A stretch of 64,000 nucleotides of DNA from an uncultured Lachnospiraceae bacterium. Lineage in GTDB: Bacteria > Bacillota > Clostridia > Lachnospirales > Lachnospiraceae. Made by a program: the position numbers and the translations under genes. Of this stretch, positions 38,555-48,400 are shown piece by piece. The first letter of the stretch is position 1. Each line of letters begins with the position of its first letter. The notes beneath the pieces were generated by a model. That model had not been told where the DNA came from. It made no database searches and saw nothing but the letters and a program-made list of their open reading frames with translations. Where the stretch lies: contig CAMKQH010000013.1 of assembly GCA_946414885.1 (NCBI GenBank), forward strand, positions 48,013-112,012, read 5' to 3'.

Positions 38555-38570
38555 AACGACTCCTCGAATC

Positions 38571-40958
38571 TTAATTATTTTCTTTCAGGTAAAGGTTTGC
38601 GCGATTCTGGATCACGTTTGCAACGTCGTCCAGGCTCTTTGCGCCGTCAAAATAAGCTTGTGCCTCTTCCGTGATGATCTTGCCAAGTTCCTCGTCCATG
38701 CTTACGTCGATCACCGTTGCACCGGCCAGGAGCTTCTCAACGATTGCGCAATCCTCTTCCGTAACGGGTTTGTAGACGTAATTCCATTCTTCACCGTTAT
38801 CGCCTACCATGGTGTAGCCGCCACCAACGCCTTCGTATACCGGATTGCCGTTTTCGTCCGTGATCACCTCTCCATTTTCATCCGTCATGGGCTTTACGTC
38901 AAGGGCTTTTGCCTTCTGCTTTTCATATCTGGATTTCATGGTTGAAAATCCGAATCCGTAATATCTGTTGTCATCCGTCTCCGAATCAATGACGTCTTCC
39001 AGGAATGCCCAAGCCGCATCCTTGTGCTCGGACTTGGCATTGATTCCATACTGTTCGTTCGGCATCATGATGCATCCGTTGCCGCCCTTTGAATTAGGGT
39101 ATCCGATGAAAGTCACTTGATCACCGCTAAAATATGCCAAGGTGCTCTGAACTTCTTCAAAGCTGTAAATGTTGGCATCAGACAAAAGCAATCGATTGTC
39201 CTTCAAAAGAAGCGGTGGTAACTGATATCCGTTACTGTAATCATACTCCTTAGGGAACTTATTTGCAAACTTTAATAAGTTCTTAAACTGCTGGCTGTCA
39301 AAATGACATTCGTTCTTTTCAGCGTCAATAAAGGCTTCCTTGTCAAGCATCAGCATCATCTGCATGATCAGGTCTTTTGTTGCGCCCTGTAAAAGCTCTG
39401 CCTTCGGATAAGCCTCCTGCAGCTTCATCATGTCTTCCAGCGTCCAACCCATCTTATCGCCTACCAGTGAAGTCTTTGCCGCCAAGGTGCTGAGCGTAAA
39501 CGTGGAAGGCAGGTAAACAAGGGATCCGTTAATTGTGGCAACGTCAAGGATTCTCTCAAAGAAATCACTTTTATTCAGTCTGGTGCTCTTCTCTAGATAG
39601 GGCATCAGATCTTCCAGCACGCCCTTCTTTGCCAGATTGTTTACGTCCAGGTTGGACAGATCTAAAATGTCTGGACCGTTTCCGGAGAGAATGTCATTGG
39701 TAAGATTTGCGATCGCGTCTTGGTAAGACTTTTCGCTCCAGTCATTTTCATCCATGTAAGTCTTTACGGTGATGCGATACTTGTCATTGCTCTTGTTAAA
39801 CTCTATGATCTTGGTGTTCAGGCTGCTGTCCTGATAGATCGTGCCGACCTTAATGGTCTCTCTCTTGATGACGTCCTCGGTCTTCATTTTCGAAAGCTCC
39901 ACGAGGTTGGTTTCATTTGCGTTCCAATCACGCGTGATGGCATAAATCTTTCCGTCAGCGGTAGGAATTACTGCACTCACCTGATCTCCGTTGACGTCAC
40001 AATCCAGCCAGGACAAAAGCTTTTGCGCCTCTTCCTTTTCCATGGAATACTCGTACACGCCGGTACCGTCATAGCAGAGAATGTCACTTTCAATGCCTTT
40101 GGTAAAAGAGGAAGAACCATTGCCGGAGGGATAATTTGCATAGGATTTACCAAGCTTTTTCCCATCATAATCCAGCTCTGCAAAAGTAGTGGTCGCTCCC
40201 TCATTGCCATACTGCACGTAAGAAACGTAGCATTTCTTATCCTTGCCGATTCCCATGGAATGTACGTAGCCATTCTGGCTTACGGTGATCTCACCGGACT
40301 TATTTCCGTTCTCGTCAAAGGTCCAAATGCCTTCGCCGCCTACGATGGCAAAAACCCTGCCCTTCTCGTCAGCCGTGATCTGATTCGTATAGAAATAATC
40401 TCTGCCCTTGGTTTCGTTCGTAAAATCAACGTCGTAAACCTGATTTCCCTGAGCGTCAATCTTTATCAAATGATACTTGGAATTCTGCTCCATGCTCTCA
40501 TAATAAGCATTCATCTGCTCTTCGGTCGCGCCCTCTCCAGGTGCATCGGGTGAGATCCTGGATACGTAATATACGTTCCCGGCCTCATCCACGCAGAAGT
40601 TTAATACGTAACCATTGTTACCGAACTCAATGATCTTCTCAGGATTCTCAAACTTGCCGTTATTGAGCTGATATTTCACGACGGAGCTGCTGTCCGAGTT
40701 CGTTTCCGCATTGAAATCATATTTCATGGCATATACGTATTCGCCGCTAATTACCATGTTCTCAAGATTTCCCATGTCCTCGCTCAGACTAGAGAACTTT
40801 GCCACGTATGTGAACTCGGGAACAATTTCTTCAACTGCGGCCTTTCCTGACTTTGAATCAACGTCACTGCCGTCCGTTCCCTTTGAAGTACAAGCTGTAA
40901 GTCCCAAGGAAAGTGCTAATGCCATTCCCGTTATGAACCATTTCTTTTTATGAAACAC
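38571..40958 (-). CDS. Large lipoprotein: propeller-like region + type 1 solute-binding domain (first copy)
   Basis: Protein of 795 aa, first gene of the operon. Signal peptide with lipobox GLTAC (Cys about 23). Residues about 45-390 are beta-rich with repeated VxxDExGNVYYV/ADEKGRVFAIV/TADGKIYAITR-type blades, suggesting a beta-propeller. Residues about 395-795 are a solute-binding family 1 domain (IIEFNKSNDKYRITVK, GPDILDLSN, INAKSEHKDAAWAFLEDV). The start is GTG 40958 with AAGGAGG 5 bases upstream. It is preceded by a strong promoter and hairpin leader. It should capture a ligand for the two CUT1 permeases; the propeller may bind polysaccharide or a protein partner. Confidence 0.88.
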   Translation of the reverse strand: MFHKKKWFITGMALALSLGLTACTSKGTDGSDVDSKSGKAAVEEIVPEFTYVAKFSSLSEDMGNLENMVISGEYVYAMKYDFNAETNSDSSSVVKYQLNNGKFENPEKIIEFGNNGYVLNFCVDEAGNVYYVSRISPDAPGEGATEEQMNAYYESMEQNSKYHLIKIDAQGNQVYDVDFTNETKGRDYFYTNQITADEKGRVFAIVGGEGIWTFDENGNKSGEITVSQNGYVHSMGIGKDKKCYVSYVQYGNEGATTTFAELDYDGKKLGKSYANYPSGNGSSSFTKGIESDILCYDGTGVYEYSMEKEEAQKLLSWLDCDVNGDQVSAVIPTADGKIYAITRDWNANETNLVELSKMKTEDVIKRETIKVGTIYQDSSLNTKIIEFNKSNDKYRITVKTYMDENDWSEKSYQDAIANLTNDILSGNGPDILDLSNLDVNNLAKKGVLEDLMPYLEKSTRLNKSDFFERILDVATINGSLVYLPSTFTLSTLAAKTSLVGDKMGWTLEDMMKLQEAYPKAELLQGATKDLIMQMMLMLDKEAFIDAEKNECHFDSQQFKNLLKFANKFPKEYDYSNGYQLPPLLLKDNRLLLSDANIYSFEEVQSTLAYFSGDQVTFIGYPNSKGGNGCIMMPNEQYGINAKSEHKDAAWAFLEDVIDSETDDNRYYGFGFSTMKSRYEKQKAKALDVKPMTDENGEVITDENGNPVYEGVGGGYTMVGDNGEEWNYVYKPVTEEDCAIVEKLLAGATVIDVSMDEELGKIITEEAQAYFDGAKSLDDVANVIQNRANLYLKENN

Positions 40959-41017
40959 GATTTCCTCCTTTAGTGCTTTCCGTTTCTTTAAGCACGATTG
41001 AATTCTGAAAACTAGTA

Positions 41018-41060
41018 ACGCGAAAGGAAACTCATTTTTTTAACAAAGCTCCTTTCGCGT
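41018..41060 (-). promoter_or_regulatory. Inverted repeat in the operon leader
   Basis: An 11-bp perfect inverted repeat (41018-41028 with 41050-41060) with a 21-base loop begins 4 bases downstream of the -10 at 41064-41069. It could be an operator dyad or an RNA hairpin at the 5' end. No T run follows, so it is not a standard terminator. Confidence 0.65.
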
Positions 41061-41063
41061 TTA

Positions 41064-41092
41064 ATTATGGCAAATAGCCAATGGTTTGTCAA
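41064..41092 (-). promoter_or_regulatory. Promoter of the 30986-40958 operon
   Basis: On the minus strand, a consensus -35 TTGACA (41087-41092), 17 bases and -10 CATAAT (41064-41069). It gives a leader of about 100 nt. It is the only good promoter in the 272-base gap. Confidence 0.85.
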
Positions 41093-41230
41093 CTTAAGAA
41101 TTCCTAAAGAGAAATCGTTAAATCTTCATAATTTTGTAATATTCTTAAAGTTGTTTTAAAGATTTTTGACATATTGTTCACATAGGCAAATGAGCCCTCA
41201 AAAAAGGAAACTCGTTTTTCATTTTTCTCC

Positions 41231-44200
41231 TTAATCCACACTTTTTAAGCTTTCCGTCATGCTGATTTTTTCAAGCCTTCCGTTCATCATCAGGCTAACC
41301 AAAAGAGAAAACAAAATGGTCAACAACACGGCATAGACGTAGCTTACCGGGAAGATGCGGACTCCGAAGGAAACCATGTCCACGGTAATCTCATGAATGA
41401 CAAAGGAATGAAGCCACACGCCCATGCCAAGACCCACAAAAGCGCCTAAAACGGTCAATACGATGTTTTCACGGAATACGTAAAGTGCCGTCTCGGAAGG
41501 GAAAAATCCCAGCACTTTGATTGTCGCGATCTCCCTGATCCGCTCAGTCACGTTAATGTTGGTCAGGTTATACAAGACGATAAAGGCCAGTCCCGCCGCG
41601 CAGGAAGTGACAAGTATTACGATCAGATTCATGCTCTCCATCATGGTACGGAAACGCTTTACCATGTCCCTTGTCACGGAAACCGTGGCCACGCCGTCCA
41701 ATTTCATGACCCTGGGCGCAAGCTCACTGACGTCTCTGCCCGGTGCCACCTTTAAGTATAAGGATTTCGGCTGATAGCTTTCTCCGAAGCCTTCCCACGT
41801 CGTCTGATCCAAAAAGACAAAATTAAAAATGTGATTCCTGGCGATTCCGGAGACCTTGACGCGGTATTCCTTCTGATTAGAATTCCGGAGAACAATCTCG
41901 TCTCCCGCTTTTATTCCAAGGATTTCCGCGATTTTGTCCGTAACAACGGCTTCTCCTGTTCCAGGCTTTTTGATTTTCTTTCCGTTCCGGGTCTCCAAAT
42001 GAAGGAAACTACTTAGGCCTTCCTCCGTAAGATCCTTCGGAAAGGTTAGGACGGTAACGTTCTTTTGCCCCTTCTCCGACACGAGATCAAGCGTTCCCTC
42101 CTGATAAACGAGCCATTCTCCAAGTCCTTTGCTTTTTAAGTTCTTTAGTTTATTTAGAAATTCTTCAGAAATCTCTTTTTGTAAGGTGACGCTGAGATCC
42201 ATCAGCTGGATCTCGGAATACTGCACGTCGGCGACGCCGGCGATGGAATCCTTTAATCCAAAGCCTGTGAGCAAAAGAGCCGTACAGCCTCCTATTCCAA
42301 GGATCATCATGAAAAATCTCTTTTTGTAACGTACGACGTTGCGGACCGCAACCTTTCTCAAAAAGCTAAGCCGCTTCCAAATAAACGGCACGTACTCGAG
42401 GAATACGCGCTTTCCAGCCTTGGGTGCCCTGGGGCGCATCAAAGTGCTTGCATTTCCGGAAAGCTCTTTCCGGCAGGACAGCCAGGTTGTTCCCACGCTG
42501 CACAACAAGGATACGATAAGCGAGATTCCCGCCAGAACTGGATCAAACTCATAAACGATGTCCCCGGCCGAATACATGATCCCATATACCTTCCAGATGG
42601 TAAAGGGAAATACGTGCGTACCCGCAACGTAACCAAAGACCGCGCCGCCGAGTGCCGCTGAACCGGAATAGAACAAATACTTAAACATAATGCTTCCGTC
42701 GGAATATCCAAGTGCCTTTAAAACGCCGATTTCCGTTCTCTGTTCCTCTACCATCCGGTTCATGGTCGTCACGCAAATCAGTGCGGCTACCAGGAAGAAA
42801 AAGACTGGAAAAACATTCGCGATTCCGTCGACGATGGCAGAATCACTCTCAAAGCATACGTAACCAACGTTTGTATTTCTTCCAAGCAGATACCCTTCCG
42901 GTTCTTCCCCTTTTTCTAAGCGTTTTTTAAGCTTGCCTATCTCTTCTTCCGCGTCAGAGATCTTTTCCTCAAACTCCTCCAGCGCACTCTCATACTTTAT
43001 AAAGCCGTTAAGGTATTCCCGTTTGCCTTCCTCGAACTTACGCTTTCCGTCTGCGTATTCCACTTCTTTTTCGCTGAGCGTCTTCTCTCCTTCTTCGATC
43101 TCTTTTTCCGCTTCTTTCAGCTTTTTTCTGCCTTCCTTGAGGTCAGACTCTCCCTGCTCGATCTTTTTCTGGCTCTCGATCAGATCCTTCTTGCCTTGTA
43201 TGATGGCATTTTTGCCTTCTCGGAGCGCCTTCGCTCCCTCCTCATATTTCTTTAAGTTGTCCTCATATTCCTTTCTGCCGCTGGCTAGCTGAGAACCTAA
43301 CGCCAGATTCTCCTGATATCGTTTTGAAAGGTCGGCAAGCTTCTTGTCCAGCTCTGCGCGCTCCTTGGCAATGCTTTCCCGCTCCTTGCGAAAATCTTCC
43401 GCATAGGTTGCTTCCAGACCAAACGTCTTTGCCCAGGCTTCCCTTGTTGCGATGGATCTTTCCCTCTCGTCCAAGCTCTCCTTCGACGCATCAATTTCTT
43501 TCTGTTCGCTGATCTGACCCTCAAGCGTCAGCCTGTATTGCATTTCTCCAAGCTTTAGCGTCATCTCCGCGGCGTCAAGCTGCGTTTTCCCCGCAGAAAG
43601 CTCCGCTTCCTTTTCCGCGATCAGCTTTTCATTTTCTTCGATCTTTTGCTTTCCCTCCTCAAGGAGTTTTTTCCCTTTTTCCAGCTCCGGCTCTTTTTCT
43701 TCAAGCGTCCTTTTGCCATCCTCAAGATCTTTCTTCGCCTGCTCAAGATCCTTCCAGCCTTGATTCAATTCCCGCCTGCCCTCTGCCAGTTCTTTTTCCC
43801 CGTCGGAGATCTCTTTTCTTGCAGATTCCAGTTCTTTTCTGACATCCTCCAGTTCGGCCCAGGCCTCGTCCCGCTTTTTGGCAAGCTTACCCTCTGCCGT
43901 CTTGATCAGGTCCGGGAGTTCCTCAAACCGAAGTGCTCCGGCCTGTTTTAGGTATTCCTTCCACTCAGGTTCCTTCTCGTCTAGCCAAGCCTTGTATTCT
44001 TCTGAATATATGGTGAAATCAGGCTGAAACTTTACGTAGATTTCCGTATAAGCCTCGGAAGAAAAGCTTTCCTTTGGAAGATAAAAGAAAGCGTCAATGC
44101 TGCCGGTGCCGAGAGAAGAATTGCCGCGCTCAAACTGAATGTACAAAGGAGATTTCACGATTCCAACGACCTGAAATTCCTTAGTCTTAAAGTTTTCAAG

Positions 44201-44674
44201 GTCACTTTCGGAGTTTTCCTCGCCAAGCAATATCTTCTTTCCAATAATGCCTTTTCCACAGACGTAAGCGTCCGCAAGACATTCGTTTTCGTTTTCCGGC
44301 ATGCGTCCGCCGGTCAGGATGATCTTATTTACGTCCGCCGTGATACCATGAAACCGTCCAACCTTCTGGCTGCCGTTTTCCTGCGAATAATACGCATCAA
44401 AAGAAAACGTTCCCTCCGCTGCCGCCACTTCCGGCAATTCTGAAAAGAACTTTTCCTGTGTTTCGGAAAAACCAAGCTCCCCTAGGATCCTGTAATCATA
44501 AAAGGAGTTTTCCCGATAATATTTTGTTGTGGATGCGATAAAATCCTTCTGGGTGATCTTTAGTCCGGCAAAAAGCCCCACGCCTAAAGCCACGATGGCA
44601 AAAATGGCAAGGAATCTTCCAAGGCTTCCCTTGATTTCCCGGAGCAAAGATCTCCATATCATGGAATGCTTCAT
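41231..44674 (-). CDS. FtsX-family ABC exporter permease with giant extracellular coiled coil
   Basis: Protein of 1147 aa. First helix near 15-40 (LGRFLAIFAIVALGVGLF), then an external domain (about 45-240). A very long Glu/Lys coiled coil (about 255-590) follows, full of DGKRTLEEKEPELEKGK-like repeats. Next come three FtsX helices (about 615-745), a second helix pair and MacB-like external domain (about 790-1010), and a final FtsX helix trio (about 1025-1140). This is the ten-helix, two-FtsX-domain layout seen in large Gram-positive exporters. ATG 44674 has GGAG upstream and lies 13 bp after the ATPase stop. It works with that ATPase; the cargo is unknown, and the coiled coil may reach through the wall. 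Confidence 0.9.
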   Translation of the reverse strand: MKHSMIWRSLLREIKGSLGRFLAIFAIVALGVGLFAGLKITQKDFIASTTKYYRENSFYDYRILGELGFSETQEKFFSELPEVAAAEGTFSFDAYYSQENGSQKVGRFHGITADVNKIILTGGRMPENENECLADAYVCGKGIIGKKILLGEENSESDLENFKTKEFQVVGIVKSPLYIQFERGNSSLGTGSIDAFFYLPKESFSSEAYTEIYVKFQPDFTIYSEEYKAWLDEKEPEWKEYLKQAGALRFEELPDLIKTAEGKLAKKRDEAWAELEDVRKELESARKEISDGEKELAEGRRELNQGWKDLEQAKKDLEDGKRTLEEKEPELEKGKKLLEEGKQKIEENEKLIAEKEAELSAGKTQLDAAEMTLKLGEMQYRLTLEGQISEQKEIDASKESLDERERSIATREAWAKTFGLEATYAEDFRKERESIAKERAELDKKLADLSKRYQENLALGSQLASGRKEYEDNLKKYEEGAKALREGKNAIIQGKKDLIESQKKIEQGESDLKEGRKKLKEAEKEIEEGEKTLSEKEVEYADGKRKFEEGKREYLNGFIKYESALEEFEEKISDAEEEIGKLKKRLEKGEEPEGYLLGRNTNVGYVCFESDSAIVDGIANVFPVFFFLVAALICVTTMNRMVEEQRTEIGVLKALGYSDGSIMFKYLFYSGSAALGGAVFGYVAGTHVFPFTIWKVYGIMYSAGDIVYEFDPVLAGISLIVSLLCSVGTTWLSCRKELSGNASTLMRPRAPKAGKRVFLEYVPFIWKRLSFLRKVAVRNVVRYKKRFFMMILGIGGCTALLLTGFGLKDSIAGVADVQYSEIQLMDLSVTLQKEISEEFLNKLKNLKSKGLGEWLVYQEGTLDLVSEKGQKNVTVLTFPKDLTEEGLSSFLHLETRNGKKIKKPGTGEAVVTDKIAEILGIKAGDEIVLRNSNQKEYRVKVSGIARNHIFNFVFLDQTTWEGFGESYQPKSLYLKVAPGRDVSELAPRVMKLDGVATVSVTRDMVKRFRTMMESMNLIVILVTSCAAGLAFIVLYNLTNINVTERIREIATIKVLGFFPSETALYVFRENIVLTVLGAFVGLGMGVWLHSFVIHEITVDMVSFGVRIFPVSYVYAVLLTILFSLLVSLMMNGRLEKISMTESLKSVD

Positions 44675-44687
44675 GACTTTTGCTCCA

Positions 44688-45392
44688 TTACCATTCAATA
44701 TCTGCAACGTTTAAGGGCGATTCATTGATCCTCTCGTCAATAACCGTCCCGCTCTTTACCGTGATCACGCGGTCCGCCATGGCGCACAGCGCGGAATTAT
44801 GCGTGATGACGATCACGGTCTTTCCTTTCTGTCTGCAAGTATCCTGCAAAATCTTTAAGATATTTTTTCCCGTCTGGTAATCCAATGCTCCCGTAGGCTC
44901 ATCGCACAGGAGAAGCTTGGGATTCTTTGCAAGCGCCCTCGCTATGGCAACGCGCTGTTGTTCTCCTCCCGAAAGCTGCGCGGGGAAGTTTGCCTTGCGT
45001 TCCGAGAGTCCCACCTCACGCAAAACCGCAGCCGCATCGAGGGGATTCTTGCAGATTTGGGCTGCCAGCTCCACATTTTCAAGCGCCGTCAGGTTTTGAA
45101 CCAAATTATAGAACTGAAATACAAAACCCACGTCATAACGTCTGTATTCCGTGAGTTTCCGTTTGTCATATTTTGATATGTCCTGTCCCTCCAAGAGGAA
45201 TTTCCCTTCCGTCAGGGTATCCATGCCGCCAAGAATGTTCAGGATTGTCGTCTTTCCGGCACCGGAAGCACCCACGATCACGCAGAATTCTCCCTCGCCT
45301 ACGGTAAAACTGACGTCCTTCAGCGCTTCGATCTCAATTTCCCCCGTATGATAGACCTTTCTAACGTTTTCAAACCTTATAAAATCCTTCAT
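44688..45392 (-). CDS. ABC transporter ATPase, MacB/LolD-type
   Basis: Cytosolic ATPase of 234 aa. Walker [10 protein letters not shown] (about 40-48), Q-loop region [20 protein letters not shown], signature [15 protein letters not shown], Walker [13 protein letters not shown], switch His in VIVITHN. The [14 protein letters not shown] block is typical of exporter ATPases paired with FtsX-type permeases. ATG 45392 has only a weak GGGCAGG site; an extended -10 promoter is at 45437-45465. Confidence 0.94.
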   Translation of the reverse strand: MKDFIRFENVRKVYHTGEIEIEALKDVSFTVGEGEFCVIVGASGAGKTTILNILGGMDTLTEGKFLLEGQDISKYDKRKLTEYRRYDVGFVFQFYNLVQNLTALENVELAAQICKNPLDAAAVLREVGLSERKANFPAQLSGGEQQRVAIARALAKNPKLLLCDEPTGALDYQTGKNILKILQDTCRQKGKTVIVITHNSALCAMADRVITVKSGTVIDERINESPLNVADIEW

Positions 45393-45400
45393 CCTGCCCT

Positions 45401-45428
45401 TTGCCTTTTTCTTAAAATCTGTTATACT
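45401..45428 (+). promoter_or_regulatory. Promoter of the PMT-family gene
   Basis: -35 TTGCCT (45401-45406), 16 bases, -10 TATACT (45423-45428). It is divergent from and adjacent to the ATPase promoter. Confidence 0.6.
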
Positions 45429-45436
45429 ATTAAAGT

Positions 45437-45465
45437 ATTATAGCAAATTCCATTTGAAATGGAAA
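45437..45465 (-). promoter_or_regulatory. Promoter of the ATPase/FtsX pair
   Basis: On the minus strand, -35 TTTCCA (45460-45465), 17 bases, -10 TATAAT (45437-45442), with a TG extension one base before the -10. Confidence 0.65.
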
Positions 45466-45494
45466 ATGAATTTTTTGTGAAGTTAGGAGCCGCC

Positions 45495-48400
45495 ATGAAC
45501 AACTTACCTTTATGGATTTTGATCAGTCTGATTTTTTCTATTGTGATTTGGAGCCTTGCAATTCGTGGTCTTCAAGGAAAAAAATACGTCATCGGTGACT
45601 TGACGGTTCCGCTTTTCTTTTTATTCGCTTTCGTGTTGCGCGTTGTCGTCGCCAGTTCCTTTGGCGGTTTCGAAGTTGACGTAAACTGTTTTTCCGCATG
45701 GTCTGACAGAATGGCAACCATGGGGCCCGCTCATTTCTATGCGGAAGACTATTTTTCTGACTATCCACCCTTATATTTATATTTCCTGTACGTGATCGGC
45801 GTTCTCAAGAAGGCCTTTGGCTTGCTCAATCTTTCGCCGCTTCACCTGGTTTTGTTAAAGAGTCCGGCAATTATCTCTGACGTTCTGATCGGTTTTCTCA
45901 TTTACAAGGTTGGCGTAAAGCGCATTGGCCTTGCCCCCGCATTGCTTTTGTCAGCCCTGTACCTGTTCCAGCCCGTCATTATCTTAAACAGCTGTCTGTG
46001 GGGCCAGGTCGATTCCGTATTTACGCTGTTTTTGATTGTTTGCTGTCTCTTTTTGGAAAAGCTTCGCCTGTTTCCCGCCATGATCGTCTTTGGTTTAGGC
46101 GTTTTGTTAAAGCCGCAGATGCTAATTTTCTCGCCGCTTTTAATCCTTGGATTTATCCATTACGTTTACCGCGGCAGCTTTTCGTTTCGCATGCTGTCAA
46201 AGGCCATTGCATACGGAGCCTTAACCCTGGTCATGACTGTTTTGATTGCCATGCCTTTTGGTTTGGAAAACGTACTTTCCAGGTATTTTGACACCCTTGG
46301 TTCTTATCCTCACGCGTCCGTAAACGCATATAATTTCTGGGCCGGAGTCGGTCTCAATTGGTATCCGCAGACCACCAAGTTCATGGGGATTCCGTGTCAA
46401 ACCTGGGGCTACGTTGCCATTGTGCTTGCCGCCTCTTTCTCACTGATCCTTGGTCTTCGCCTTCGGACGCTCACGCAAAAGTATTTTATCACCGGAGCGT
46501 TTTTGATCTTGACCGTATTTACGTTCTCCGTGCGCATGCACGAGCGTTATCTGTATCCGATCATCCCTCTGATGATCTTTGGCTTCATGGGGTTTGCCTC
46601 AAGGCAGATTTGTTACGTTCCGTCAGCCAAAACGGAAAAGAACGATGACAGGCAGGTCTACCCGCTCACTCCGACGCTTCGCTTCCTGTTCCCTGCCGTT
46701 TTTATCGCGATCAGCGTCCTGCATTACGTTAACGTAGCCCACGTTCTATATTACTATGATCCCTCAAATTACAATGCTTCCGCTCCCATTCTGAAGATCA
46801 CCGGCATCCTCACGACGGTTGCCGCCCTTTGCTTTTATTATCTAATGATCCGGTTACAGTCACCAAAGGAAATGCCTGCCTTGCCGGAAGAAAAAGCATT
46901 CCGCGAGAGCGTTTCTCCCATACGGATCTTAGATTCTGAAATGCGCATGTCAAAGCTTGACGTGATCCTTGTTATCGTCATTACTCTCTTTTATTCCTGC
47001 TTTGCCCTTCGGGACCTCGGAGACAACAAGGCACCGCAAACGTTATACGAGACTACCTCAGGCGTTTCCATGACGTTTGAATTTCCAAAGGAAGTCACGG
47101 CCGTCTCCTATTACGAAGCCCCCTGGCATGAGCAAAGATATGCATTCCAATGTGAAACAAATGATGAAGTGCAACCCGTTGCCGCTCAGCTTCTTATATT
47201 TGATACGGTATTTTGTTGGAAAACGCTGGATCTTCCGGCTGCCACCACAAAGGTGACCATGACGCCCCAGAATGCCGAGGCCCGTTTGCTTGAGCTTGTC
47301 TTCCTCGATTCGGAAGGCAATCCCGTTAGTCCCGTCAACGCCTCGGAATATCCCGCGTTGTTTGATGAAGCGAACGTTTATCCCGAGAAATTCAGTTTCC
47401 GGAACAGTACCTATTTCGATGAGATTTATCACGCCAGAACCGCATATGAATTTCTTCATGGCTGGTACAGCTACGAGAATACGCATCCGCCTCTTGGCAA
47501 GATCCTGATCTCCATCGGGATTACGATCTTTGGCATGAATCCTTTCGGCTGGAGAATCATTGGCACGCTGTTCGGCATTGCGATGCTGCCCATCACGTAC
47601 GTATTTGCGAAAAGACTTACCGGTGATACGCCGGCCGCTGCCCTGACCTGCTGGATCTTTGCTTTTGACTTTATGCATTTCGCGCAGACGAGAATTGCAA
47701 CCATAGACGTTTACATCGTCTTTTTCATCCTGTGCATGTATTATTTCCTGTTTAAGTATTTGTCTTCCGACTTTACTGCAACGCCGCTAAAAAAGCTTCT
47801 CTTGGCGCTTGGACTCTGCGGATTGTCTATGGGGCTTGGCGTTGCCAGCAAATGGACGGGCGTTTACGCCGGGATTGGCATGGGCATCTTGTTCTTCCTG
47901 CATCTGGGCCGCGTGATCCTAAAAACTTCAGGGGCAACGTCGTTCCGTGAGGTTAAACCATTTAAGACAAAATATTTCCGCAGTGACGCGGGAAAGAGAA
48001 TCTTAAAGATCGTCGGTTGCTGCATCATTTTCTTTGTAGTGATCCCCGTGATCATTTACGTACTGAGTTATATTCCCTTCAGGGATTCCTGGGGTAATGG
48101 ACTGATCAAACGCGCCATCAAGAATCAGGAAACCATGTTTTCCTATCACAGCACGCTTGAAGCAACGCACTACTTTGCATCTCCTTTTTATGAATGGCCG
48201 TTTATCGTTCGTCCCATCTGGTATTATTCGCTGAAACTGAGCGATACGTTGCGTGAAGGCATTAGCTCCTTTGGAAATCCTTTGGTTTGGTGGGCCGGAC
48301 TTCCGGCTCTGGTCTACGTAACGTACTTATTCATCCGTAAGAAAGACCGGCGCGCATTGTTCCTGATCATTGGATATTTAAGCCAGTATCTCCCTTGGGT

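Noticed and set aside
44675..44707. Upstream TTG start for the FtsX permease
   Set aside because: It would overlap the ATPase end and has no ribosome binding site, while ATG 44674 has GGAG at good spacing.
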